A stretch of DNA of 8,078 nt from an uncultured Lachnospiraceae bacterium. Its GTDB lineage: Bacteria; Bacillota_A; Clostridia; Lachnospirales; Lachnospiraceae. The stretch covers positions 1 through 8,078 of the forward strand of contig CACXDR010000111.1 of NCBI GenBank assembly GCA_902766415.1, in the 5' to 3' direction. Below the pieces are notes generated by a model. The model saw nothing but the letters and a program-made list of their open reading frames with translations, ran no database searches and was not told the origin of the DNA. A program made the translations under genes and the position numbers. Below are positions 1-5,175 of the stretch, in pieces. Positions within the stretch are counted from its first letter, which is position 1. The number at the start of each line of letters is the position of its first letter.

Positions 1-785
1 CCGTCATGCAGGAAGCCGACGCCGATGACGCACTCGCCGGGGCCGACCATCTTGGACGGGCCGGAGCCGGACTTGGTGTACTGAGCGATGTTCGGGTCAA
101 GCTTCTTGAAGTACTCCATCGCCTCGTCGTGGCCCTTCATCTGGACCATGGTGTTGATGACGAGCTTCGCGGTACCCGCTGTGTTCGGGTTGGACAGCAT
201 GATCAGGCCCTTGTACTCCGGCTTGGTCAGGTCATCCCAGGTCTTCGGTGCTTCGATCTTCAGGCGCTCCAGCTCCTCGTTGTTGACCATGAAGCCGAGG
301 ATGCCCTTGTAGATGCCGTACCAGCAGTTTGACGGATCCTTGTAGGTATCTTTAATAAGGTGGCTGGCATTCTCCGCCTCGTAAGCCTCAAGAAGCCCAT
401 CCGCGACTGCCTCGTTGTAGGGGTCGGTCGTTCCGCCGAACCAGACGTCGCCGGACGGCTTTCCGTTCTCTTCCTTGATCTTCGTGTAGACCTCGGAGGT
501 GGAAAGGCGCTGGTAGACCGTCTTGATCCCGTAGAGCTTTTCGAAGTTCTTGCATGCCGCCGCGAGGTATTCCTCCTCGCAGGATCCGTAGACCGTCAGG
601 CTGCCTTCCGCCTTCGCCGCTTCGATCAGGGCGTCCATGCCTTCCGCCGGTGCCGCAGCCTGCGTTTCAGCCGCAGCCTGTGTCGCAGCCGGAGCAGCCG
701 TGGTCGCAGCGGATCCGCCGCCGCCGCAGGCAGCAAGACTCATGAGCATAGTTCCCGCAAGTACAAACGATAATGCTTTCTTCAT
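1..785 (-). CDS. Iron(III)/AfuA-type ABC transporter substrate-binding lipoprotein, 3' end cut by window
   Basis: This is the extracellular solute-binding component of an ABC importer, anchored to the outer face of the membrane as a lipoprotein. The start is the ATG at 785-783, with AAGGAGG at 800-794, 8 nt upstream. The frame stays open to base 1, giving 261 residues; family members are usually about 330-350, so roughly the last quarter is missing. Residues 1-20 are a lipoprotein signal (KK, hydrophobic core, lipobox LAAC, Cys-20). Residues 21-50 are a Gly/Ala/Thr/Gln linker. The mature domain starts near MDALIEAAKAEG and shows family landmarks: LTVYGSCEEEY (63-73), SGDVWFGGTTDPY (111-123), a KTWDDLTKPEYKGLIML stretch (181-197) and GVGFLHDG at the edge. 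The type II binding fold (COG1840, AfuA/FutA/FbpA) is my reading of these motifs. Members bind ferric iron, but relatives carry 2-aminoethylphosphonate or other anions, and the C-terminal ligand residues are not visible. It has its own promoter and leader. The partner permease and ATPase would lie past base 1. Confidence 0.88.
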   Translation of the reverse strand, partial: MKKALSFVLAGTMLMSLAACGGGGSAATTAAPAATQAAAETQAAAPAEGMDALIEAAKAEGSLTVYGSCEEEYLAAACKNFEKLYGIKTVYQRLSTSEVYTKIKEENGKPSGDVWFGGTTDPYNEAVADGLLEAYEAENASHLIKDTYKDPSNCWYGIYKGILGFMVNNEELERLKIEAPKTWDDLTKPEYKGLIMLSNPNTAGTAKLVINTMVQMKGHDEAMEYFKKLDPNIAQYTKSGSGPSKMVGPGECVIGVGFLHD

Positions 786-810
786 ATACCAAACCTCCTT
801 AACAAATTTC

Positions 811-857
811 GGCGGTCCGCACCCGTGCCACGGAGGCACAGCCTGCTTTTAACCGCC
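811..857 (-). promoter_or_regulatory. Structured 5' leader of the AfuA-type gene (function unknown)
   Basis: Inside the predicted leader, GGCGGT (857-852) can pair with ACCGCC (816-811) to close a domain. Within it, GTGCC (839-835) pairs with GGCAC (829-825) around a 5-nt loop. A competing small hairpin, CCGT with ACGG, uses overlapping bases. The domain ends about 10 nt before the Shine-Dalgarno, so it does not itself cover the ribosome site. I could not match it to a riboswitch class I know. It may be only a stabilising 5' hairpin. Confidence 0.4.
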
Positions 858-867
858 CTGCTAATTC

Positions 868-896
868 ATTATATCATTCGAAAATTATCGTGTAAA
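868..896 (-). promoter_or_regulatory. Sigma-A promoter of the AfuA-type binding-protein gene
   Basis: On the minus strand the -35 box is TTTACA (896-891) and the -10 box is a perfect TATAAT (873-868), separated by exactly 17 bp of AT-rich sequence. Transcription should begin near 861, giving a leader of about 75 nt before the ATG at 785. This fits the preceding gene ending at its own terminator (1105-1129), so the gene is transcribed independently of the sugar operon. Confidence 0.85.
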
Positions 897-957
897 TGCT
901 CATACAAACCCGAATTTAATTTTCTTTCATTGTGTACTTTTCATAGTTTTTGAGCCA

Positions 958-999
958 TGCCGGCAGGTTCGGGACCTTCGGTCCCTCACTGTCGCGGCA
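958..999. repeat. Nested palindrome with GAA/TTC triloop
   Basis: GGGACC (971-976) and GGTCCC (980-985) form a perfect 6-bp stem around a 3-nt loop (TTC on plus, GAA on minus). TGCCG (958-962) and CGGCA (995-999) can form an outer stem. It lies between the sugar operon terminator and the promoter of the next gene, so it is not needed to end either transcript. The short-triloop style matches hairpins in the 2421-2636 cluster. Confidence 0.5.
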
Positions 1000-1009
1000 T
1001 TCGCCGTAT

Positions 1010-1075
1010 ATGACCGTCTCCGCAGTCTCCGACGGATGAGCGAGCTCCCCCGGCGGAGACTGCGGAGACGGTCAT
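1010..1075. repeat. 22-bp perfect inverted repeat (long hairpin)
   Basis: The arm at 1010-1031 (ATGACCGTCTCCGCAG...) is the exact reverse complement of the arm at 1054-1075, with a 22-nt spacer (1032-1053) that carries a small GAG/CTC hairpin of its own. No run of T follows on either strand, so it is not a standard intrinsic terminator. It sits 30 bp past the real terminator of the preceding gene. A REP-like or miniature mobile element is possible, but I see no terminal direct repeats marking an insertion. Confidence 0.8.
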
Positions 1076-1095
1076 GCATGGCTCATTGCTTCGCG

Positions 1096-1129
1096 CAAAA
1101 GGAAAGACCGGAGCGCAAGGCTCCGGTCT
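1096..1129 (-). terminator. Intrinsic terminator after the RbsB-type binding protein
   Basis: The minus-strand transcript forms a perfect 10-bp GC-rich stem, AGACCGGAGC (1129-1120) with GCTCCGGTCT (1114-1105), around a CTTGC loop. A T-rich tract (TTCCTTTT) follows directly. It begins about 20 bp after the TAA stop at 1151-1149 and ends the sugar operon. Confidence 0.88.
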
Positions 1130-1148
1130 CGGATGAAACTGTTTTAAA

Positions 1149-2228
1149 TTAGTTGCCGCTGTAGTACTGGTCAACGTTGTCAGCAGTAACAAGAACGAAC
1201 GGGATAACCGGGTTGGGATCAAAGTCTTCGCCCTTGCAAAGTGCTTCGACGATCGCGATAGCGCCGTTGATCTGGCCAACACCATCCTGAAGGACAGTTG
1301 CCTTCATGGTTCCCTGCTTGACCATCTGGAGCGGGACCTCAACGCCGTCAACGCCGATGCAGATGATGTCGCTTCTGCCCTTATCGTTGCAGGTCTTCTG
1401 AGCTGCGGAGGACATACCGTCGTTATCGCAGATGATAGCAACGAGGTCATCGCCGTACTTCGCAAGAGAATCGGAAGCAGCGTCGGATGCAAGGTTGCCG
1501 TCCCACTTGGTATCGAAGTCGCCGACCATCTCGAACTCCGGATGCTGATCCATCAGAGCGTGCATACCTTCGGTTCTCTGAAGCTGTGCAGAGTTACCAA
1601 GGATACCGTTGCAGTGGATGTACTTTCCGCCGTTCGGGCAGTTGTCCAGGACCCACTGAGCCAGCATGTTACCAGCCTCGACGTCGTCAGATCCGACGTA
1701 TGCGACAGCCAGGTCGTCGCAGCTGGTGGACTTGGAGTTGACCTCGATGACCTTGATGCCTTCCTGGGTCATCTTGACCAGAGCCGGGTCAGAGGACTCA
1801 GCCTCAGCCGGAAGGAAGATAACGATATCGCACTTCTTGGAAATGCAGTCCAGAGCACGGTCGATCTGCTTGTTCGGGTCGGTCTCGCCATCAAGAAGGC
1901 CGGTCCACTCGTCGATCAGGCCATCCTTGACTGCGCCGTCGAAGTACTCCTGAGCCCTTGCGTTGATCGGAGCATGGAACGGATCGGTGAAGTTCTTGGA
2001 GATGTAACCAACAATGACCTTGCCGTCACCGTTGACATCGCCCGGCTTCTCGGAAGAAGCAGCCGCCTCGGTCTCAGCGGGAGCGTCTGCCTTGGTCTCA
2101 GCTGCTGCTGCCTCGGTTGCTGCCGGAGCTGCCGGAGCTGCCGTGGTTGCCGGAGCGGAGCTGCCGCCGCAAGCTGCAAGACCAAGAGCCATAGCGGATG
2201 CAAGAGTGACTGCCATTACCTTTTTCAT
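1149..2228 (-). CDS. RbsB-type sugar ABC transporter substrate-binding lipoprotein
   Basis: This 359-residue lipoprotein should capture the sugar outside the cell and deliver it to the permease at 2648-3625. The start ATG (2228-2226) has AAGGAGGA at 2245-2238. Residues 1-20 are a lipoprotein signal ending in LAAC (Cys-20). Residues 21-62 are an Ala/Glu/Thr linker. The type I periplasmic-binding-protein domain (Peripla_BP_4) starts near KVIVGYISKNF (70-80). Ligand positions of the RbsB family are kept: Arg-218 in the hinge-side QRTEG, Asn-269/Asp-270 in ICDNDG, Asp-294 in IGVDG and Gln-314 in TVLQD, so a functional sugar pocket is likely. The length is usual once the linker is allowed for. The gene is last in the operon, 419 bp after the permease, and may have its own promoter, which would suit the excess of binding protein that such systems need. 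The exact sugar cannot be read from the sequence. Confidence 0.93.
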   Translation of the reverse strand: MKKVMAVTLASAMALGLAACGGSSAPATTAAPAAPAATEAAAAETKADAPAETEAAASSEKPGDVNGDGKVIVGYISKNFTDPFHAPINARAQEYFDGAVKDGLIDEWTGLLDGETDPNKQIDRALDCISKKCDIVIFLPAEAESSDPALVKMTQEGIKVIEVNSKSTSCDDLAVAYVGSDDVEAGNMLAQWVLDNCPNGGKYIHCNGILGNSAQLQRTEGMHALMDQHPEFEMVGDFDTKWDGNLASDAASDSLAKYGDDLVAIICDNDGMSSAAQKTCNDKGRSDIICIGVDGVEVPLQMVKQGTMKATVLQDGVGQINGAIAIVEALCKGEDFDPNPVIPFVLVTADNVDQYYSGN

Positions 2229-2287
2229 AATAAATCATCCTCCTTAAAAAAATTAAATGACTTAACATATCGTGCTATTGCCGGTCA

Positions 2288-2316
2288 GTATCATATTCTG
2301 ATGCCTGCAACATCAA
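2288..2316 (-). promoter_or_regulatory. Possible internal promoter of the RbsB-type gene
   Basis: On the minus strand, TTGATG (2316-2311) and TGATAC (2293-2288) are 17 bp apart, about 60 bp before the ATG at 2228. Both boxes deviate from consensus, so this is a weak call. The surrounding 2229-2400 stretch is AT-rich, unlike the GC-rich palindromes next to it, which is consistent with a promoter region. Read-through from the upstream promoter is the alternative. Confidence 0.4.
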
Positions 2317-2452
2317 TCTACCACACTTTCCCGCACAATGCACGCAGTTATTCAAAATTTATTCATTTTTAAGTTACAATTCATTCATAAAACACAGTTT
2401 CAGCTTTTGGATCCGGAACCGTGCCGGCGAGCAAGCTCTCCGCACGGACAGA

Positions 2453-2520
2453 CACCCCGGTCCAGGCTGCTTCAGCATCCTGTCCGGAACGCTTCTATCT
2501 GCACCCCGGTCCAGGCTGCT
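2453..2520 (+). repeat. 19-bp direct repeat within the palindrome cluster
   Basis: CACCCCGGTCCAGGCTGCT occurs exactly at 2453-2471 and again at 2502-2520, 49 bp apart. In the second copy the repeat leads into a perfect hairpin. In the first copy the matching right arm is only partly preserved, as if that copy has decayed. This points to duplication of a palindromic unit within the spacer. Confidence 0.8.
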
Positions 2521-2533
2521 CCGCAGCCTGGAC
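2509..2533. repeat. 11-bp perfect hairpin with 3-nt loop
   Basis: GTCCAGGCTGC (2509-2519) and GCAGCCTGGAC (2523-2533) are exact reverse complements around TCC (GGA on the minus strand). It is part of the palindrome cluster. Confidence 0.8.
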
Positions 2534-2540
2534 ACTGGCC

Positions 2541-2566
2541 GGACAGGGGCGCTTCGCGCCCTGTCC
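2541..2566. repeat. Hairpin containing the GCGAAGC mini-hairpin sequence
   Basis: GGACAGGGGCGC (2541-2552) pairs with GCGCCCTGTCC (2556-2566), with one bulged G, around TTC (GAA on minus). The minus strand therefore carries GCGAAGC (2557-2551), a sequence known to form an unusually stable DNA mini-hairpin. It lies one base from the outer stem at 2568-2636. Confidence 0.78.
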
Positions 2567-2567
2567 G

Positions 2568-2636
2568 CCCCGGAATATCACCCTGCCCACGGCTGGCAGG
2601 CGAGCCTGCCCCCTGTGGTCAGGTGATATTCCGGGG
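2568..2636. repeat. 15-bp inverted repeat enclosing a second hairpin
   Basis: CCCCGGAATATCACC (2568-2582) is the exact reverse complement of 2622-2636. Inside it, GGCAGG (2595-2600) and CCTGCC (2605-2610) form a hairpin with a CGAG loop. Together they would make a long branched structure at the very 3' side of the permease message, whose stop codon is at 2650-2648. On the plus strand a short T-run (CTTTTT) follows 8 nt later, but no plus-strand gene uses it. Confidence 0.75.
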
Positions 2637-2647
2637 TGCTGATCTTT

Positions 2648-3625
2648 TTAGTGGTTGTTCTTGTTCATGACCATATCGAGCATGACGGCGCCGATGATGA
2701 TAAGGCCCTTGACGATCGACTGGAAGTAAGAAGAAACGCCGATCATGTTCATGCCGTTGTAGATAAGGCCGATGATGAAGATGCCGAGGACGTCGCCGGG
2801 GATCGTTGCGATACCGCCTGCGAAAGAGGTTCCGCCAAGGACTGCTGCCGCGATCGCGTCGGTCTCATAGCCGACACCGATGTTGGACTGTGCAGCACCC
2901 GTCTTGGAGGTGTAGATCATAGCAGCAAGACCTGCGAGAAGGCCGGAGATGGTGTAGGTTCCGACCAGGACCCAGAATCTGGAGACACCGGATGCGATCG
3001 CCGCGTTGACGTTGCCGCCGACTGCGAAGATGTAGCGTCCGAATCTGGTCCAGTGGAGCATGAGGTACATAATGATCGTAACGATGATGAAGATGATGAT
3101 GGGCATCGGGATGCCGATGAACTTGCCGGAGTAGATTTTCGCGAACCATTCGTTGGTGATCATGACAGCCTTACCGCCGGTGATGACCTGGGAAAGACCT
3201 CTGATGACCAGCTGCATGGACAGCGTAACGACGAACGGGAACATGTTGAACTTCGCGATGAGGCAGCCGTTGATGAAGCCGAATGCGGTCGCGACAGCGA
3301 CGCCTGCAAGGATCGCCATGAATGCCGGCCATCCCCAGTTGGTCATGGTCTGGCCGATGATGCAGCTCGTAAGAGCCAGCTGAGCGCCGACGGTCAGGTC
3401 GATACCGCCGGTGGTGATGCAGATGCACAGGCCGTAGCAGAGAAGGCCGTTGATGGAGATCTGTGTTGCAACGTTGATAATGTTGTCGAGCGTCAGGAAT
3501 CTGGGCTCCATAAATGCGATGACGATCATCATGATGAGCAGAACGACGCCGATACCGTACTGTCCCATGAGCTGGCGCATCTTATCCTGCTTGGAAATCT
3601 GTCCTACTTTCGGTGAGTTAGCCAT
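2648..3625 (-). CDS. RbsC-type sugar ABC transporter permease
   Basis: This 325-residue inner-membrane protein (BPD_transp_2 family, as in RbsC/XylH/MglC) forms the translocation channel, presumably as a homodimer because only one permease gene is present. The start ATG (3625-3623) follows a strong purine-rich AAGGAGGAGGAG site in the 17-bp gap after the ATPase stop. A short charged N-terminus (1-20) leads into the first hydrophobic segment (about 22-39). Several more follow, for example near 58-72, 103-121, 170-190, 215-237 and 277-295. Family hallmarks are present: GGIDLTVGAQLAL (73-85), GRYIFAVGGN (196-205, the cytoplasmic loop expected to contact the ATPase) and GYETDAIAAAVLGGTSFAGG (252-271). 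The length is normal, and I see no frameshift. The protein ends with a basic/polar NKNNH tail. Confidence 0.94.
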   Translation of the reverse strand: MANSPKVGQISKQDKMRQLMGQYGIGVVLLIMMIVIAFMEPRFLTLDNIINVATQISINGLLCYGLCICITTGGIDLTVGAQLALTSCIIGQTMTNWGWPAFMAILAGVAVATAFGFINGCLIAKFNMFPFVVTLSMQLVIRGLSQVITGGKAVMITNEWFAKIYSGKFIGIPMPIIIFIIVTIIMYLMLHWTRFGRYIFAVGGNVNAAIASGVSRFWVLVGTYTISGLLAGLAAMIYTSKTGAAQSNIGVGYETDAIAAAVLGGTSFAGGIATIPGDVLGIFIIGLIYNGMNMIGVSSYFQSIVKGLIIIGAVMLDMVMNKNNH

Positions 3626-3642
3626 TTTCTCCTCCTCCTTAA

Positions 3643-5157
3643 TCAGACGCCGAATGCCTTCGACAGGATATCCTCCTGCGTGACACTGCCGTTAACGATC
3701 TGTTCTCTCATAAACTCGCCGCTGATGTGGCCTTCGTTGTAAACAATAATACGGTCGCTCATACCCATGACCTCCGGCAGTTCGGAGGAGACCATGATGA
3801 TCGCCATGCCTTCCGCCGCGAACTTGCACATCAGGGTATAGATCTCAGCCTTCGCGCCGACATCGACGCCTCGCGTCGGCTCGTCCATGATCAGGAGCTT
3901 CGGGCCAGCCATGATCCACTTCGCGATAACGACCTTCTGCTGGTTGCCGCCGGAGAGCGAGAACGCGGAATGTTCGATACTCGCCGCCTTCAGCGTAAGC
4001 AGCTTGGAGTACTCTTCGCACTCCTTCTTTTCTCTTGCCTGGTTCAGAAGAATGCCCTTCTGCCTTGCGGGCAGGTTCGGAAGGGAGATGTTCTCACGGA
4101 TGGACCTGTGGAGGCAGAGACCGAAATTCTTACGGTCCTCGTTGACCATGCAGATGCCCTTCTTGATGGCGTCCGCAGGATCCTTTACCGTGATCTCCTC
4201 GCCGTTCAGATACATCTTTCCGGATGTCGCCGGATCAAGTCCGAAGATCGCCTTCATCGTCTCGCTTCGGCCGGAGCCGACCAGGCCGGAGAATCCGAGG
4301 ATCTCGCCTGCGTGGACCTCGAAGGAAATGTTCTCAAAGCCGTCGCCGGTCAGGTTTTCAGCCTTGAATACGACATCACCGATCGGGCAGTCGACCTTCG
4401 GGAACAGGTTCTCGACCTTACGGCCGACCATCATCGCGATCAGGTCTTCATTGGTGATCTCGTTCAGCTCGCCCTCACCGATGAACTCGCCGTCTCGGAA
4501 GACCGAAACGTGATCGCAGATCTCGTAGATCTCAGCCATACGATGGGAAATGTAGACGATCGCAACGCCCTTTGCCTTCAGGTCGCGGATCGTTTTGAAC
4601 AGGTGCTTGGTCTCCTGGTCATCCAGGGACGACGTCGGCTCGTCCATGATGATCATCTTCGCGTTCGTGGAGACCGCGCGGATGATCTCGACCATCTGGA
4701 CGTCCGCAAGCTTCAGGTCGCGGATCAGCGTCGTTGCAGGATACGGGAAGCCGAAATCATCAAGGATCTTCTGGGTCCTTTCATTCTGCTTTTTCTTGTT
4801 CAGCAGGATCCCGTTCGTATCCTCTCTGTTCAGGAAAATACTTTCCGCAATGGTCAGATGCGGTTCCGGGTTCAGCTCCTGATGGATCATGGAAATGCCG
4901 CAGTTGATGGCATCGACCGGGCCCTTCGCCTGGTAGGGCTTGCCGTCGAACTCCATGGTGCCGGTATCCTGCTTGTACAGGCCGATGACGATCTTCATCA
5001 GAGTTGACTTTCCGGCGCCGTTCTCGCCCATCAGGGCATGGACCTCGCCGGGTTTAACGTGGAGCTGAACACCCTTCAGAGCCTGCGTACCACCGAATGC
5101 CTTGGAGATATTTTCACAGGAAAGGATGTATTCGCTCTTGTTCGTATTACCGTCCAA
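3643..5157 (-). CDS. RbsA/MglA-type double-domain sugar ABC transporter ATPase, TTG start
   Basis: This 504-residue cytoplasmic ATPase powers sugar import. The start codon is TTG (5157-5155): GGAGGT at 5170-5165 is 7 nt upstream, and the first in-frame Met is only near residue 43, inside the Walker A region, too late to be the start. NBD1 has Walker A GENGAGKST (44-52), Q-loop Gln-93, Walker B IIMDEP (169-174) and switch His-205. NBD2 has the Walker A position GLVGSGRSE (291-299), signature LSGGNQQK (401-408) and Walker B LLIMDEP (421-427). Arg replaces the catalytic Lys at 297, and Ser-458 sits at the His position; both are usual for this family. The NBD1 signature reads LKLADVQ (148-154) where relatives have LSxGxxQ-like sequence, so the second ATP site looks more degenerate than usual. 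It lies 18 bp after the kinase and 17 bp before the permease, so the three are co-transcribed. Confidence 0.94.
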   Translation of the reverse strand: MDGNTNKSEYILSCENISKAFGGTQALKGVQLHVKPGEVHALMGENGAGKSTLMKIVIGLYKQDTGTMEFDGKPYQAKGPVDAINCGISMIHQELNPEPHLTIAESIFLNREDTNGILLNKKKQNERTQKILDDFGFPYPATTLIRDLKLADVQMVEIIRAVSTNAKMIIMDEPTSSLDDQETKHLFKTIRDLKAKGVAIVYISHRMAEIYEICDHVSVFRDGEFIGEGELNEITNEDLIAMMVGRKVENLFPKVDCPIGDVVFKAENLTGDGFENISFEVHAGEILGFSGLVGSGRSETMKAIFGLDPATSGKMYLNGEEITVKDPADAIKKGICMVNEDRKNFGLCLHRSIRENISLPNLPARQKGILLNQAREKKECEEYSKLLTLKAASIEHSAFSLSGGNQQKVVIAKWIMAGPKLLIMDEPTRGVDVGAKAEIYTLMCKFAAEGMAIIMVSSELPEVMGMSDRIIVYNEGHISGEFMREQIVNGSVTQEDILSKAFGV

Positions 5158-5175
5158 CTTTTTTACCTCCCTCTT

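Larger units (their letters stand above)
2421..2636. repeat. Cluster of GC-rich palindromes between permease and binding-protein genes
   Basis: This 216-bp block has no credible gene and holds at least four hairpins side by side. They are an imperfect one at 2421-2445, a perfect 11-bp stem at 2509-2533, an 11-bp stem with one bulge at 2541-2566, and a 15-bp outer stem at 2568-2636 with a smaller hairpin inside. Loops are mostly 2-4 nt. In the transcript the block begins about 10 nt past the permease stop. No T-tract follows on the minus strand, so it does not look like a simple terminator. It could stabilise the 3' end of the upstream message, lower read-through, or be a REP-type repeat array. 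Confidence 0.75.

Noticed and set aside
891..904. A cre-like (CcpA) site, TGTAAATGCTCATA, overlapping the -35 box of the AfuA-type gene promoter
   Set aside because: It has three mismatches to the consensus, including the central CG, so it is too weak to call.
2016..2045. A dockerin-like stretch GDVNGDGKV just before the binding domain of the RbsB-type protein (residues 63-71)
   Set aside because: It is a single short calcium-loop-like match with no following helix and no second repeat. It sits at the linker end and leads directly into the first strand of the binding fold, so it is probably a coincidence.
2421..2640. A CRISPR array or classical intrinsic terminator in the palindrome cluster
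   Set aside because: There are only two copies of one 19-bp repeat with unequal flanks and no regular spacers, and no T-tract follows the stems on the transcribed strand.
2636..3616. A plus-strand open frame of 326 codons opposite the permease gene
   Set aside because: It mirrors the permease almost end to end, its product is an odd Asp/His/Val-rich sequence without recognisable motifs, and it has no ribosome site. It is a codon-bias shadow of the minus-strand gene.
3727..5007. A plus-strand open frame of 426 codons opposite the ATPase gene
   Set aside because: The opposite strand encodes all Walker and signature motifs of an ABC ATPase. The plus frame gives a charged, motif-free protein, as expected of a shadow frame.
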